Positions 18,001 through 28,039 of a stretch of 64,000 nucleotides of DNA are shown here, piece after piece. Each line of letters opens with the position of its first letter. Position 1 is the stretch's first letter. A program made the translations under genes and the position numbers. Below the pieces are notes generated by a model. That model was not told where the DNA came from and searched no databases. It saw only the letters and a list, made by a program, of their open reading frames with translations. Origin of the DNA: Glaciecola sp. XM2 (GTDB lineage: Bacteria > Pseudomonadota > Gammaproteobacteria > Enterobacterales > Alteromonadaceae); the NCBI RefSeq assembly GCF_018595715.1, contig NZ_JAHEOJ010000020.1, positions 868,001 through 932,000 on the forward strand, in the 5' to 3' direction.

Positions 18001-19025
18001 TCAAAGGTGGTGTCTTGGGTGAGGGTAAATGACCCACCCGTGTTTGCATTAGCGGTAGGTAACTCAAAGCGAAGTTCGTTACTTTGCCCCGCGCTAGAAC
18101 CGCCAAATTTATTAAAAGTGACGTTGTCGCCTTCAATCGTGTTGAGCTCCAAGCTAAAGCCGTCGTCACTTTCTACATACATAGTGTAGTCGCCCGCGCT
18201 CAGCTCAATGGTAGCCGTTGCATGCACTAAAAACTGTGACTGACTTTGATTACCTACTACACCAAAGCCGGGGTAGGGAAGGGTGCCTGAAAACGTCCTT
18301 TCATTGCCGCCAAAGTCAATGCGGTCAGCCGTACTCAGACCGCTTTGCACAATGTTATAGGTGTTGTTATCTATCAGGCCTGTTTCTGGGGAGCCTGCAG
18401 CTAACCAAGCTTGATAAATGGATTGCGCTTCGGTGGTTGTATTGACTTGCGTATCGCTTCCTCCTGGACCGATTTGCAACGCAACAGCATTAAATGTGCC
18501 GCCAGACTGACAAAGCTGAGTTGCCGTAATTTTGGTGGTGAAGAAATTTAAGTTGTCGCTATTGTTGTCAGAAGACCAAATCCATTGCGCACTGCCATTC
18601 ACTAGCGGGCGATTGCCCCATGGAGACACACCGTTTTGGCCATACGATGAGGCGCCCACATAGTTGTTCCAACCGCTCGTGCTAACCTGCCAGTCAGTCG
18701 GGTTGGTGCTCAGCGTGTTGAGACCGTTTGCAAATGTATGCTCACTTCCTGTTAGGTCAAACTCACCAAGAAATCCAGCTACGCCACCGACATCCGTTGC
18801 GCGAATATGTAGATAATAATCTACGCCGGGTTGCAGAGTAGTGTTAAACGTTTCGGTGGTTGGCCAGTTATTACCTGACGCAAGCAGTACGCCCTGCACA
18901 CTATCATCAGTAGATAGGTAGGCTTCAAAGGTATTATCAACATTCAAGTTGCCCTTGAGCTCGGTTGCCCAAGTATTAAAATGTGATAAAAACAGCAGGC
19001 ATAAAACTATTATGCGAATTAGCAT
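15096..19025 (-). CDS. Giant exported protein, MshQ-like (PA14-like, LamG-like and DUF6701 regions)
   Basis: A 1309-residue protein with a signal peptide (ending NTWA, about residue 21). It contains a PA14-like segment around residues 240-360 (TIELSAGDYTMYVESDDGFSLELN, here GDYTMYVESDDGF), a LamG/concanavalin-like domain around 410-615 (GLIDEVRIYEGELNASQV) and a long C-terminal beta-rich region ending FGAYRGDDRFLHWREQF. The YRG-D-R-hydrophobic-x-W-RE ending is characteristic of MshQ/DUF6701 proteins linked to MSHA pili. None of the other msh genes is next to it, so here it is an orphan. A role in surface adhesion is inferred from the domains. Confidence 0.7.
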   Translation of the reverse strand: MLIRIIVLCLLFLSHFNTWATELKGNLNVDNTFEAYLSTDDSVQGVLLASGNNWPTTETFNTTLQPGVDYYLHIRATDVGGVAGFLGEFDLTGSEHTFANGLNTLSTNPTDWQVSTSGWNNYVGASSYGQNGVSPWGNRPLVNGSAQWIWSSDNNSDNLNFFTTKITATQLCQSGGTFNAVALQIGPGGSDTQVNTTTEAQSIYQAWLAAGSPETGLIDNNTYNIVQSGLSTADRIDFGGNERTFSGTLPYPGFGVVGNQSQSQFLVHATATIELSAGDYTMYVESDDGFSLELNTIEGDNVTFNKFGGSSAGQSNELRFELPTANANTGGSFTLTQDTTFEIETIFFERSGGDFLEVSISSGIRTSRPPTDYEILSDGALSGSVKVLECPLPPLIAEFRFEESLWDGSPNEVIDSSGNNYHGSVVRNSLQETQTPALMGNPGTCAYVSQSAGSIQVPGLPLDTTTTGVKTTVTFWMNWDGTDNVMPIGWNIHDIWMFDGQIGFNSGSGDLYGIPSTGLANTWHHIAVEFTNGDVASNKMFINGVEQSLSQLRATPNNARAFVDSQMRIGGWSINSGYDFYGLIDEVRIYEGELNASQVRSIMRERRPCIEVPVVHHYEIRHDGQGLTCESESITVLACSNDDCSNVSEQQVTLDILINGAVNNTATFTGSTNVDITYTVPETVSISVANETVLASEPFVCDNGTSNSCSMVFTDAGFRFLYSSANLSNIPTQIAGDVFSDSIQLQAVENNNGVCVGLFNGNQSVRLSQENVNPGGTGGLNFSVNGSNIAKYPAGTATTLNFSANSIATIALPRYEDAGQIRLRAEYDDGSISVTGASQPFWVRPAQLHLEASATGNALNGADATSLRVYAAGEAFDLSVTALNSAGVTTPNYTPGQLQFAVQRTAPTSAGSVDGQLHYAPSASMSASLSGLFQDVSLSPFSSGVSAYGGAFYSEVGLISLDAQDRSYGNGSIIVPASAINIGRFTPHHFTQTVADQGVLTAQCTAQSQFTVYTGQTLESNTSIGAISYLTAPTLAITAFNKQGQITQNYHEDVPNSANDFMRLSNTNISITPPTQDSATSGIDGTRLPVSAIINTGTVSQNDLTALPNIVALPRGVVHYQLSNSDHFLYQRSANAKVAPFTSSLNFAVASITDADNVSAISTVNAMPTGVSVRFGRLVLENSFGPETSNIPQLMRLEHFNGNRFITSLDNSCTSYDASDISLSNISLDPSFTSVLGSSGNFVSGQSGDIFYQAPGSGNQGEMQATYDSYDWLKYDWNNDGVFDDNPSAIVTFGAYRGDDRFLHWREQF

Positions 19026-19124
19026 GGAGGTAACATTGTTCTCTTATTAGTCAATATGGCGTAATTAAAGCAAAGTTAATGCATAATTTAAGCAAAATTT
19101 GCGCCAGTATTAGCTTAAGCTCAT

Positions 19125-19376
19125 CTAGTTTTGACTTGAGAAATATTCCCTTAGGTAATTAAGCGGCGCCCTGAGTTTTTTTGAATAAGCTGTACCTGAG
19201 GGGAATACGCCGTGTATATTTACGCCATTAAAAGTATAGTCATCAAGCGCGGTTGCTAAGCTGCCATTTTGTATTTTTGGCCCACCTTGTCATGCCATTT
19301 GCACTTGTGCACCAACCCATTCAGTTAGAAGTTGTCCTTCAGGAGTCAATTTTAGGAGTAGAAGAATTGAAGCGAT
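19125..19376 (-). pseudogene. Decayed LysR-type regulator, C-terminal remnant
   Basis: In the 467-bp gap between the MshQ-like gene and the dksA-like gene, one minus-strand frame reads as protein for about 83 codons ending in TAG at 19125. The last part (NGSLATALDDYTF...GVFPSGTAYSKKLRAPLNYLREYF) has the pattern that ends LysR effector domains: G-x-L-x3-L-x-DY, then a VYPS-like strand, K-L/V-RA and a final amphipathic helix. A single in-frame TGA at 19290-19292 interrupts it where a Trp would be natural (QMA-stop-QGG), and the frame is lost upstream of 19376. No start codon or helix-turn-helix remains. The family assignment is by eye. Confidence 0.45.
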
Positions 19377-19492
19377 TTACTGCGCTGTTGTGGCCGTCAC
19401 AGGATTTTGACGGCTGCAATTGACCCATGTCAATGCATAAAGCACGGTAATTGTTGATAATATGTTAAAACATTTACAACGGGACCTAAGCG

Positions 19493-19804
19493 ATGAGTGA
19501 CAGCAAAGAAAAACTAATTGTTTTACAAAATGAATTAAGTAACCGTATAGCGAAAATTGACGCAGATTTACATAGTCGCAAAACCAGCCCGAAATTTTCT
19601 GATCAGGCGGTCGACCGACGAAATGATGATGTACTGTTAAATTTGAAAGATGAGGCCCAAGAAGAGTTGGTGCTAGTAGACAAGGCGTTACTAAAATTGG
19701 AGCGCGGTCTATACGGTAAGTGCGAAAAATGTCACGAAGTCATTCGTGAAGAGCGCTTAGACGCTGTGCCGTTTGCCGCGTTTTGTTCTGAGTGTGCATC
19801 ATAA
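19493..19804 (+). CDS. DksA/TraR-type zinc-finger protein
   Basis: A 103-residue protein with an N-terminal helical region and a C4 zinc finger, CEKC-x17-CSEC (final residues CSECAS), as in the DksA/TraR family. It is shorter than DksA (about 150 residues) and lacks most of the coiled coil, so it is more like the short DksA-like or YbiI/TraR proteins that bind the RNA polymerase secondary channel. The ATG at 19493 follows a GGGAC purine stretch. Its targets cannot be deduced. Confidence 0.8.
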   Translation: MSDSKEKLIVLQNELSNRIAKIDADLHSRKTSPKFSDQAVDRRNDDVLLNLKDEAQEELVLVDKALLKLERGLYGKCEKCHEVIREERLDAVPFAAFCSECAS

Positions 19805-19882
19805 ATGTAACCAGTGCTTGGTGTCTAAGCGTGAGTGAAGTATGAATTTTTCATATGAATCTCATTTTTCTCAAACAGTATA

Positions 19883-20737
19883 TTAAAATGCCGCACTAAT
19901 TCTGGGTATCCACATCATTGTACTTGCTGCGTATACTCCATACGTAGTGAGTAAAGCGAGTAATGTCACTCCAATTGCTCCCACGAAAGTCGCTAGTGAT
20001 GACCTGCGTCTTTCTGCCCAAAATGCTAACTCAGCAACCGCCATGGGTAGTAAATACGAGGCAAATGAAATGGCAATATCAGCAGGCCCATCGATCAATC
20101 TAGTATTGCCAAGTCCACCTGGATTAACCATGAACCAAGCCATCAAGTACAAACGAAGACTCCAAACGCCATTGATCAAAATAAATGTATGAACTGCAAA
20201 ACGGCGATGCAACGAGAAGTTTCGTTTTACAGCAGTACGCAAAGCGTAATAAACGAAAATAGGGATTAGGATACCGTTTATGGTAACGCCAATTGCCCCC
20301 AGTTCACTCAAGCGACTACCCATTCCCCATGTCATATATAGGCCGCTGATAGCGCCAAAAAAACCAACCGCTAGAAATAATCTTCCGTTCCATCGATGAA
20401 ACTTAGGAAATCGATTTCGAATGAAGGGCACTAATTGAAAAGTCGCACTTAGGCTAATCAGCATTACAGGAATAATATGCAATAACAGGACACCATTATT
20501 GAACACTTCACCATTTTCATATCCTCTGATCATCGAGGTAAATTGCGACTCATCAAGATCTCCTAGCAACCAGGGCATGGTGAATCGGAATAAAATATAA
20601 ATCCCAAACATCCATTGTCCTGCTAGGACGGCTGCGATCAACCACTTAATTGCGCCCGAAAACCAGCTCTGTATAAAAGGCGTAAATGTATCCAACAATG
20701 TTGGATTTTTGTTGTTTTGTATTGTGGCGTCTTTCAT
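19883..20737 (-). CDS. DUF2306 family membrane protein
   Basis: A 284-residue integral membrane protein with about seven hydrophobic segments. The family pattern is visible: LLHIIPVMLISLSATFQLVPF abbreviated here to HIIPVMLISLSATFQ, then the loop FPKFHRWNGR, and later NFSLHRRFAVHTFILINGVW, giving the conserved histidines that suggest a haem- or metal-linked role in the membrane. The function is unknown. It is divergent from an AraC-type regulator across 203 bp and is its likely target. Confidence 0.75.
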   Translation of the reverse strand: MKDATIQNNKNPTLLDTFTPFIQSWFSGAIKWLIAAVLAGQWMFGIYILFRFTMPWLLGDLDESQFTSMIRGYENGEVFNNGVLLLHIIPVMLISLSATFQLVPFIRNRFPKFHRWNGRLFLAVGFFGAISGLYMTWGMGSRLSELGAIGVTINGILIPIFVYYALRTAVKRNFSLHRRFAVHTFILINGVWSLRLYLMAWFMVNPGGLGNTRLIDGPADIAISFASYLLPMAVAELAFWAERRRSSLATFVGAIGVTLLALLTTYGVYAASTMMWIPRISAAF

Positions 20738-20940
20738 TGTCTTAACTTCAATTGATTTGATGAGAGTCGCTATTTTCCTGTGTTAAAGATTTTAAAACTC
20801 GTCAAATTCAGAATTTGAGGATAAGAAATAAAGAAAATTAGTGAGAGAAGGGGGGAGCAAAAGCCAGTGGGGGATAGGCAGTCATATGAAAAAACGATAT
20901 TATCCCAATTGAATCTAGCGCTTTTGATTGGTTAAGTATA

Positions 20941-21987
20941 TTGGTCACTTCCGTCCACATTTTGTTATTGTTTATTTCTATTGCAAGCATTGGAGCCGCT
21001 GCTTGCTTTAAACCTCGGCGAGCTGAACACATTCTTTTCGCTATTTTAGCTTTTTCTTTGCTTTTGCTCGCAGCCAGCAATTTGCTGCCCGGCAACTTTT
21101 CCTTAGAACAACAATTGATTGCTTTGGGCACATTTGCCACATGCAATGTGTTTTGGCTTTTGACTCGCTGTTTATTTCGAAAAGGAAAACCGCTCTCGTT
21201 GGTTCATTACGCTTTTGCCGGAACCATCGCATTGCTTGTTTTGTTAAGCCGAAGTATCGATATTTTCGTCACGCTGGAATGGATTGACTATGAAACCGTT
21301 ATTTGGTTAAAGCGCTCGCTAACCGAAATGCTGCGTCTGCTCTCATCAGGTGTATTAGTATTGGCCTTTTGGGAAATTATTCGTAGTTATTCATCGAGCA
21401 GCAAAAGTGTTCAAACGCAAAAGTGGGTGATCGCTAGCACTATGGTCATCGCCGTAATAAGTACCAGAGTTATCGTGCCAAGTATTCCTCTGACACCCGA
21501 AAATAGTCAATGGGTATTTGTCATAGTAAGAAGTATTGCTGCATCAGGCATGTTGATTTCTATACTATTTGTGTTGTGGCTTCAAAACCAAAACAGAGCG
21601 GCACTAGAATTAAATACGCAATCGAGAGAAGGTGATACAGATGATGAGTTGTTAGCTTCAATGCAATCACTTATGAAAGACGATAAACGATACCTGCAAG
21701 CTGAGCTTAAAATGATGGACATTGCTAATGCCCTCAGTGTGCCCGAGTATAGAATTAGCAGGATTTTAAAAGAGAGGACCGATTTCGATAACTTTAATCG
21801 CTTTGTTAACCACTTTCGCCTATCCCATGCAAAACGTTTACTCGTTGAAGAAAACAGCAAAAACTGGACGATCTTAGTGGTAAGTATGGAGTCTGGCTTT
21901 TCATCACTAGCAACCTTTAATCGTGTCTTTAAAATGCAGGAAAGTTGTACACCAAACGAGTATCGTAAAGCTGCTGTTGTGAACTGA
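20941..21987 (+). CDS. AraC-family regulator with N-terminal membrane domain
   Basis: A 348-residue protein whose first 220 residues hold about six or seven hydrophobic segments and whose C-terminal 100 residues form an AraC helix-turn-helix domain (MMDIANALSVPEYRISRIL and GFSSLATFNRVFKM, two HTH units). It is probably a membrane-embedded sensor-regulator. The start is uncertain: TTG at 20941 is the first usual codon; the frame is open to 20890 but contains only ATT codons there. It ends 1 bp before the nth stop on the opposite strand. Control of the divergent DUF2306 gene is inferred from position. Confidence 0.8.
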   Translation: MVTSVHILLLFISIASIGAAACFKPRRAEHILFAILAFSLLLLAASNLLPGNFSLEQQLIALGTFATCNVFWLLTRCLFRKGKPLSLVHYAFAGTIALLVLLSRSIDIFVTLEWIDYETVIWLKRSLTEMLRLLSSGVLVLAFWEIIRSYSSSSKSVQTQKWVIASTMVIAVISTRVIVPSIPLTPENSQWVFVIVRSIAASGMLISILFVLWLQNQNRAALELNTQSREGDTDDELLASMQSLMKDDKRYLQAELKMMDIANALSVPEYRISRILKERTDFDNFNRFVNHFRLSHAKRLLVEENSKNWTILVVSMESGFSSLATFNRVFKMQESCTPNEYRKAAVVN

Positions 21988-21988
21988 C

Positions 21989-22621
21989 CTAATCAGTTTT
22001 TTCCTTAAACTCACATAAATCTTCGATAATACAAGAACCACAGCGTGGTTTGCGCGCAATACAGGTGTAGCGACCGTGGAGTATTAACCAGTGGTGCACA
22101 TCTACTTTAAACTCTGCTGGTACAACCTTAAGAAGCTTTTCTTCAACTTTGTCGACGTTTTTGCCCATTGCTAACTTAGTGCGGTTAGAAACTCTGAATA
22201 TGTGCGTGTCTACCGCAATGGTGGGCCAGCCAAATGCAGTGTTTAATACCACGTTAGCGGTTTTGCGACCAACGCCTGGCAACGCTTCTAGCGCTTCTCT
22301 GTTTTCTGGCACTTCACTATTGTGTTTTTCGATGAGAATACGACATGTTTCAAGGACGTTTTTGGCTTTAGAGTTAAATAGGCCAATGGTCTTGATATAG
22401 TCTTTTATGCCATCTAGACCTAATGCATAGATGGCCTCAGGGGTATTGGCGACAGGGTAGAGTTTATCGGTTGCTTTGTTTACGCCTACGTCGGTTGCTT
22501 GCGCCGATAGTATGACTGCAATTAGCAGCTCAAATGGACTGGAATAGTTTAATTCTGTAGTAGGGTGGGGATTATTTTCACGAAGGCGGGACAGGATTTC
22601 GTAACGCTTTTGTTTATTCAT
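21989..22621 (-). CDS. nth: Endonuclease III
   Basis: A 210-residue DNA glycosylase/AP lyase that removes oxidised pyrimidines. The helix-hairpin-helix [14 protein letters not shown] carries catalytic Lys120, Asp138 is in AVDTHIFRV, and the C-terminal [4Fe-4S] loop has the four cysteines C-x6-C-x2-C-x5-C ([17 protein letters not shown]). The sequence is nearly collinear with E. coli Nth. Its ATG overlaps the rsxE stop (ATGA), making it the last gene of the rsx operon as in E. coli. Confidence 0.97.
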   Translation of the reverse strand: MNKQKRYEILSRLRENNPHPTTELNYSSPFELLIAVILSAQATDVGVNKATDKLYPVANTPEAIYALGLDGIKDYIKTIGLFNSKAKNVLETCRILIEKHNSEVPENREALEALPGVGRKTANVVLNTAFGWPTIAVDTHIFRVSNRTKLAMGKNVDKVEEKLLKVVPAEFKVDVHHWLILHGRYTCIARKPRCGSCIIEDLCEFKEKTD

Positions 22622-23319
22622 AGGTCGGTTCCTGTCACGCGAGCGCGCTGCACGACTTTTTGCTGGCTTTGCTGCGCGCGCTTTTCAATCACATCGTCAA
22701 TAATATTTTTAGCGGCGATGAGCAGCCCCATGCCTAAAAATGCGCCAGGCGGCAGTATCGCTAACAAGAAGTTCGCATCGGTCGTATACACCTCAATGCG
22801 AAGTGACGTCGCCCATTCGCCTAATAACAATTCTGCGCCGTCAAACAAGGTACCAAAACCGAGTAATTCGCGCATACCGCCTAGCACCACTAAAATCATG
22901 GTAAAGCCTAGTCCCATCGCTAAGCCATCAAATGCAGCAAAGTGCACAGGGTTTTTTGAGGCGTATGCTTCTGCTCGACCGATGATTGCGCAGTTCGTTA
23001 CAATTAACGGGATAAAAATACCTAACGCTAAATACAGCTCAAAGGTAAAGGCGTGCATAATCAGCTCTACCATGGTCACAAAAGTCGCAATCACCATGAC
23101 AAAAATCGGAATACGGATTTCATTTGGCACAAAATTACGTACTAACGACACCGTAATATTGGACCCCAATAACACCAGCGTCGTTGCCAAGCCAAGGCCA
23201 AGACCGTTAACAACGGTGCCGGTGACCGCAAGCAGTGGACATAACCCTAGAAGCTGAACAACTGCAGGATTGTTTTTCCAAAAGCCTTGTACGGTAAGTT
23301 CTTTATAGTGATTCATCAT
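22618..23319 (-). CDS. rsxE: Rsx/Rnf electron transport subunit E
   Basis: A 233-residue integral membrane subunit of the Rsx (Rnf) complex, which moves electrons from NADH to a membrane or cytoplasmic acceptor with ion pumping, and in E. coli keeps SoxR reduced. It has about six hydrophobic segments, and the family pattern [17 protein letters not shown] is the counterpart of RsxA's [11 protein letters not shown]; the two subunits are homologous, inverted membrane proteins. The gene overlaps rsxG by 17 bp and nth by 4 bp. Confidence 0.96.
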   Translation of the reverse strand: MMNHYKELTVQGFWKNNPAVVQLLGLCPLLAVTGTVVNGLGLGLATTLVLLGSNITVSLVRNFVPNEIRIPIFVMVIATFVTMVELIMHAFTFELYLALGIFIPLIVTNCAIIGRAEAYASKNPVHFAAFDGLAMGLGFTMILVVLGGMRELLGFGTLFDGAELLLGEWATSLRIEVYTTDANFLLAILPPGAFLGMGLLIAAKNIIDDVIEKRAQQSQQKVVQRARVTGTDL

Positions 23320-23965
23320 TGTCCTCTACAAAGTCGCTAGGTGCGCCGCAGTTACTGGCTTGTTCAAACAGTGTTTGGTTTTGTTGCTGGGCGTAAATGA
23401 CCGCATTTTTTACCGCAGCTACAACCGCTCGCGGCGTAATGGTGGCGCCGGTGAACTGATCAAACTGCCCGCCGTCTTTTTTAACCTGCCAGCGCTCTTC
23501 GGTTTCTGGGGAGTATTTCACCCCTGCAAACGATAATATCCAGTCACTCACGCGCAAATCGATTTTGTCACCTAGTCCAGGGGTTTCTTTGTGAGCAATA
23601 ACCCTAGCGCCTAACACGGTTTGTTGTCTATCCACGGCGACCACTAAATCGATGTTGCCGCTGTAGCCATCTGGCGCGGTGGTTTCGATGATGACACCGG
23701 TATTTTCACCTGCCTGCCTGACTCTAAAAATACGCTGCGTTTTGTTGCCAAGTAGCGGGTCTGCGGGCACAACAATGCAGTCGGTATGTAGCTCGTTGTC
23801 ATGCTGCTGTTCAGGCACAAGCTCATTGAGGACTGACAGAAGCTGCTTTTCTTTAGCGGCTTCAATTTTGTCTTTAGTTGCATAAAAGGTGATGGCAATC
23901 AGCACCGTTGTGACTAGCGCAAAACCCGCCAAAATAAGGCCGTTTTTACCCGCATACTGCATCAT
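23303..23965 (-). CDS. rsxG: Rsx/Rnf electron transport subunit G
   Basis: A 220-residue subunit with one N-terminal transmembrane helix and a periplasmic FMN domain. FMN is attached through the Thr of the [11 protein letters not shown] motif near residue 170 (S/T-G-A-T consensus). The frame is open to 24043, but the ATG at 23965 follows GAGGAG by 7 bases and gives the usual start [14 protein letters not shown]. It begins 1 base after the rsxD stop. Confidence 0.94.
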   Translation of the reverse strand: MMQYAGKNGLILAGFALVTTVLIAITFYATKDKIEAAKEKQLLSVLNELVPEQQHDNELHTDCIVVPADPLLGNKTQRIFRVRQAGENTGVIIETTAPDGYSGNIDLVVAVDRQQTVLGARVIAHKETPGLGDKIDLRVSDWILSFAGVKYSPETEERWQVKKDGGQFDQFTGATITPRAVVAAVKNAVIYAQQQNQTLFEQASNCGAPSDFVEDNDESL

Positions 23966-23966
23966 A

Positions 23967-25055
23967 TTATGGCTCCTCATTGTTATGAATGGAGGACGTT
24001 TTTGCTTTGTGCCCATAGGTGCGAGGACGGGTATAGTAATCAATAAGCGGAACTGCCATATTCATCAGTACCACAGCAAAGGCCACTGCGTCTGGGTAAT
24101 TACCCCAAGTGCGAATAACAATTATCCAAAAACCAATGGCAGCGCCGAATATTAAGCGCCCTCGATTAGTGGTTGCGGCTGAGACCGGGTCGGTAGCGAT
24201 AAAAAATGCCCCCACAATTAACGACCCGTTAATTAAATGGAAAGCAGGAGAGCCGTATACGGAGCTGTCGGCGGCAAATAAAACAAAAGACGTCGCCATT
24301 GCCGCACCAATCATGCTTACCGGTATATGCCAATTAATCACGCGTAGTTTTAATAACAGCAAACCGCCGGCTAGGTAGGCTAACGCTACAGGTGTCCATC
24401 CTAAGCCCCAGTTTCCTGACATGATGGGCGAGCTGAGTGCTTCACCTACCGTATAACCTTCAATCAGTTGCGTTTTGAGGTGGTCGAGGGGGGTAGCCAT
24501 GCTTAACCCATCATAGCCTACTCGAAGCTGTTCTATGCTGTAACCATCGGTCGTAAAGCCAGTAAAAACAGTATTGAGCGCATCGATGAAGGTAAAGCTT
24601 TGTTCGGTTAAGCTTACTGGCGGCAACCATGCAGTCATTTGCACTGGAAAGGAGATCAGTAACATTATGTAGGCCGCCATAGCCGGGTTGAACATATTAA
24701 AGCCCAAGCCACCATAAACTTGTTTGACCAAGGCGATGGCAAAAAAGCTGCCAATTACTGCTATCCACCAAGGGGCAAGGGGGGGAATACTAATACCTAG
24801 CAACAGACCAGCCAAGGCTGCGCTAGAGTCTTTGATAACGCGTTCAGTATTCTTTTTGCGTAGCTCTACTATCAGCGCTTCTGTGACTACTGCTGTAACC
24901 ATGCACAGCGCAATTTGTATCAACACTCCTACGCCAAAGAACCAGGTTTGCATCAAAATACCTGGGATGCAGGCATACATGACCAAACGCATCACCGCGC
25001 CTGTGTCGCGTTGATTATGATGGTGAGGTGAACTACCTACGCTGAGTTTACTCAT
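23967..25055 (-). CDS. rsxD: Rsx/Rnf electron transport subunit D
   Basis: A 362-residue polytopic membrane subunit with roughly nine to ten helices. The covalent FMN site is the Thr in [12 protein letters not shown] (near residue 290). The N-terminal [20 protein letters not shown] and [15 protein letters not shown] match RnfD. It overlaps the end of rsxC by 8 bp. Confidence 0.96.
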   Translation of the reverse strand: MSKLSVGSSPHHHNQRDTGAVMRLVMYACIPGILMQTWFFGVGVLIQIALCMVTAVVTEALIVELRKKNTERVIKDSSAALAGLLLGISIPPLAPWWIAVIGSFFAIALVKQVYGGLGFNMFNPAMAAYIMLLISFPVQMTAWLPPVSLTEQSFTFIDALNTVFTGFTTDGYSIEQLRVGYDGLSMATPLDHLKTQLIEGYTVGEALSSPIMSGNWGLGWTPVALAYLAGGLLLLKLRVINWHIPVSMIGAAMATSFVLFAADSSVYGSPAFHLINGSLIVGAFFIATDPVSAATTNRGRLIFGAAIGFWIIVIRTWGNYPDAVAFAVVLMNMAVPLIDYYTRPRTYGHKAKTSSIHNNEEP

Positions 25056-26652
25056 CGCTGCTTGGCTTGTCCTTTAATTGTGCTTGTTGTTTTGCTTTTT
25101 TTGCTTTCGCTCTTGCTAGTGCCGCCGCGATTTTATCTTTAGCTGCACCGCCATCTTTGTTTAACGATTGCTTTCTTGCTTCTGCGGCAAGACGGTGTTT
25201 TTCTTCTCGCGCTTCTTTTTCTCGCTGCAGTCTGTCTTTGCGCGCCTCAAATCGCACGCGTGCTTTTTCAGACTTTTCTTTTTCAAGCTGTTGTTGGCGA
25301 ATGTCGGCCTTTGCTTTGCGATAGTAGTGCACCAGTGGAATTTCACTGGGGCAAACATAAGCACATGCGCCGCATTCTATGCAGTCAAACAGGTTATATT
25401 CTTGCGCCTTTTCATACTCTTTCGCTTTGCTATGCCAAAACATCTGTTGGGGCAACAACGAGGCGGGGCAAGCGTCAGCGCAGGCTGAGCAACGAATGCA
25501 GGCTCTTTCATCTTCTACTAAGGGAAGCTCCTTAGCAGCAGGCACTAATATACAATTAGTGATTTTTACTACCGGGATTTGCACCGAGCTAAGCGTGAAG
25601 CCCATCATAGGACCGCCCATGATGATGCGCGGATAGCTTTGTTTTTCGCTGTGATACTGCGCCTGTGCGAGTAAATGTTTTATGGGCGTACCAATGCGTG
25701 CCCACACATTTTGAGGGGCATCTACTGCTTCTCCGGTTATCGTCACAACCCTTTCAATCAAAGGCTTACCTTCAATAACCGCATCGGCAATGGCGTAACA
25801 GGTACCAACGTTATACATCAAACAACCAATATCAACAGGCAAGCCATCAGAGGGGACTTCTCTTGAAGTCAGCACTTGAATAAGCTGCTTTTCACCTCCT
25901 GCTGGGTACTTCGTTGGAACCTTCACGACGTGATAGTTATCTTCCTGCTGGCAGGCTATCGACATTGTCTCGAAGGCTTCTGGCTTGTTGTCTTCAATGG
26001 CAATAAGTACCTGCTTAGGCTGCAGTAAATGACATAAAATATCGATGCCCTGACGAATTTGCCACGCATGTTCACGCATTAACCTGTCGTCAGAGGTAAT
26101 ATATGGCTCACATTCAATACCATTGATGATCAGAAACTCAATGGGTTTAACGTTGTTTGCTTTAAGATGAGTTGGGAAACCAGCACCACCCATGCCGCTT
26201 ATGCCTGCAGCGCAAATTGCTTGAATAATCTCGCCCTTTGAGCGCTGTGCATAATCAGACATCGGAGTATATTCATACTCGCTGTCTTTTCCATCGCATT
26301 CGATGGTCACCGTTAACTCAGACAGCCCTGATGGATGGGCAGCAACATGATCTGATATGGCCACTACCGTGCCAGAGGTGGAGGCATGAACCGGGACAGC
26401 AAAACTGTTTTCACTGGTGGTTAAAGGCTGTCCTTTTTTAACCGTATCGCCTTCTTTGACAATTAGCTCGCCGTTGACACCAATGTGTTGTTTAACGGGG
26501 ATATGCACAACAGAAGGTAAGTCGATACGCTGGATATCGGTTTGATTCGATAGGCTCTTTTTTTGTGTCGGATGCACGCCACCAGGGAAATCCCACAAGT
26601 TTTGCAGCGAAATGCGTTCCATAATTTGATCGTAATCAGCAAACATCTTCAT
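25048..26652 (-). CDS. rsxC: Rsx/Rnf electron transport subunit C
   Basis: A 534-residue peripheral subunit that carries the NADH/FMN site and two [4Fe-4S] clusters. The N-terminal WDFPGGVHP, the glycine-rich [13 protein letters not shown] (flavin/NADH fold) and the two ferredoxin motifs [12 protein letters not shown] and [12 protein letters not shown] are visible. The last 70 or so residues are an Ala/Lys/Glu-rich helix, a common RsxC extension of variable length. The frame runs to 26712, but the ATG at 26652 lies 2 bases after the rsxB stop and is preferred. Confidence 0.95.
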   Translation of the reverse strand: MKMFADYDQIMERISLQNLWDFPGGVHPTQKKSLSNQTDIQRIDLPSVVHIPVKQHIGVNGELIVKEGDTVKKGQPLTTSENSFAVPVHASTSGTVVAISDHVAAHPSGLSELTVTIECDGKDSEYEYTPMSDYAQRSKGEIIQAICAAGISGMGGAGFPTHLKANNVKPIEFLIINGIECEPYITSDDRLMREHAWQIRQGIDILCHLLQPKQVLIAIEDNKPEAFETMSIACQQEDNYHVVKVPTKYPAGGEKQLIQVLTSREVPSDGLPVDIGCLMYNVGTCYAIADAVIEGKPLIERVVTITGEAVDAPQNVWARIGTPIKHLLAQAQYHSEKQSYPRIIMGGPMMGFTLSSVQIPVVKITNCILVPAAKELPLVEDERACIRCSACADACPASLLPQQMFWHSKAKEYEKAQEYNLFDCIECGACAYVCPSEIPLVHYYRKAKADIRQQQLEKEKSEKARVRFEARKDRLQREKEAREEKHRLAAEARKQSLNKDGGAAKDKIAAALARAKAKKAKQQAQLKDKPSSDE

Positions 26653-26654
26653 GC

Positions 26655-27224
26655 TTAAAGCTGCCTTAAAGGAATATCGCCAACGGAGACTTGCTTGAAG
26701 TTCCACTGCCAATTTTCGCTACTATCATGAAGTGGGACCATATCAATGCAATCTACAGGGCAGGGGTCTACGCATAAGTCACAGCCTGTGCACTCGTCAA
26801 TAATGACGGTGTGCATCTGTTTAGCGGCCCCTAAAATGGCGTCAACTGGGCACGCTTGGATGCATTTGGTACAGCCTATACATTCGGCCTCTCGAATAAA
26901 CGCCACTTTTTTAACGTCTTCCACCCCGTGGGCCGCGTCTAGGGGCTTAGCTTCCACGCCCATGAGTTCGGATAGGTCTTTAATCGTTGCTTCGCCGCCA
27001 GGAGGGCATTTGTTGATTTCATCACCATTTGCAATGGCTTCTGCATAAGGACGGCATCCAGGGTAACCGCATTGGCCACATTGCGTTTGCGGTAGCAGGT
27101 TATCAATTTGTTCCACTAACGGGTCACTCTCTACCTTAAAACGGATAGAGGCAAAGCCTAGCAAGGCTCCAAAGACTAGGGCGATTAACACCACGACTAA
27201 AATTGCGATGAGCGTCAACGTCAT
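26655..27224 (-). CDS. rsxB: Rsx/Rnf electron transport subunit B
   Basis: A 189-residue ferredoxin-like subunit with an N-terminal membrane helix. A four-cysteine domain CGQCGYPGC lies near residue 49, followed by two [4Fe-4S] motifs, [12 protein letters not shown] and [12 protein letters not shown]. It passes electrons from RsxC toward the membrane flavins. Its ATG overlaps the rsxA stop (ATGA). Confidence 0.97.
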   Translation of the reverse strand: MTLTLIAILVVVLIALVFGALLGFASIRFKVESDPLVEQIDNLLPQTQCGQCGYPGCRPYAEAIANGDEINKCPPGGEATIKDLSELMGVEAKPLDAAHGVEDVKKVAFIREAECIGCTKCIQACPVDAILGAAKQMHTVIIDECTGCDLCVDPCPVDCIDMVPLHDSSENWQWNFKQVSVGDIPLRQL

Positions 27225-27799
27225 TTGATTAAGCCTGTGAAGCCCATAAAAGCTAATGACATCAAGCCGGCTGTGATCATGGCAATAGACGCGCCTTTAA
27301 ACGGAGCGGGCACATCGGCAGCGGCTAGGCGCTCGCGCATGGCCGAAAATAATATCAGCACGAAAGAAAAGCCAACCGCCGCGCCAAAACCATAAATAAT
27401 CGATTCAACAAAATTATGCTGCTTAGTGGTATTTAACAGCGCCACACCTAATACTGCGCAGTTAGTGGTAATGAGCGGTAGGAATATGCCGAGTAAGCGA
27501 TATAAGCTAGGGCTTGTCTTACGCACCACCATTTCGGTAAATTGCACCACTACAGCAATCACGAGTATGAAACTTAAGGTTCGCAGATATTCGATACCCA
27601 AGGGCACTAGCACGTATGTTTCAACTAAGTAGCTACTCATTGAAGCTACGGTCAAAACAAAGGTGGTTGCCATCGACATCCCCATAGCGGTCTCTAGCTT
27701 TCCAGACACACCCATAAAAGGGCACAATCCTAAAAACTGGACCAATACGAAGTTGTTGACCAATACAGTGCCCAACAGCAGCAGAAATATTTCTGTCAT
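27221..27799 (-). CDS. rsxA: Rsx/Rnf electron transport subunit A
   Basis: A 192-residue membrane subunit with six hydrophobic helices and the motif [15 protein letters not shown], whose cysteine is part of the membrane iron-sulfur site. The usual N-terminus [17 protein letters not shown] is obtained from the ATG at 27799; an in-frame upstream start at 27835 would add 12 residues atypical for the family. It is the first gene of the operon, so the promoter should lie in 27800-28039. Confidence 0.95.
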   Translation of the reverse strand: MTEIFLLLLGTVLVNNFVLVQFLGLCPFMGVSGKLETAMGMSMATTFVLTVASMSSYLVETYVLVPLGIEYLRTLSFILVIAVVVQFTEMVVRKTSPSLYRLLGIFLPLITTNCAVLGVALLNTTKQHNFVESIIYGFGAAVGFSFVLILFSAMRERLAAADVPAPFKGASIAMITAGLMSLAFMGFTGLIK

Positions 27800-28039
27800 T
27801 ATTGCTATAAGCTCGCGATTAATGAAGTCGCACACACTAATATCTAGCTAGTTTGATAGAGCTTTGATACGTGGCGCATAATATGAAAATTGTATTAGCT
27901 GAATTATCGCCTTTTCAGAGGCATTAAACAACACGTTATCTATGTGGTTATTGATTGGGATCTAGTATGTATAAAAATTGTTCACGACACGATGGTCAAA
28001 TCAAAGTAATTGCACAAGAAGTTTTATAGAAAAGAAGAA

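Noticed and set aside
22565-23257. A 230-codon plus-strand open frame over rsxE
   Set aside because: It is antisense to a well-supported conserved gene, has a Ser/Thr/Lys/Pro-rich composition typical of reverse-frame shadows and no family resemblance.
25168-25535. Overlapping plus-strand open frames of about 106-119 codons over the 3' part of rsxC
   Set aside because: Low-complexity Phe/Cys/Leu frames antisense to the Ala/Lys-rich tail and ferredoxin motifs of RsxC; shadow of a real gene.
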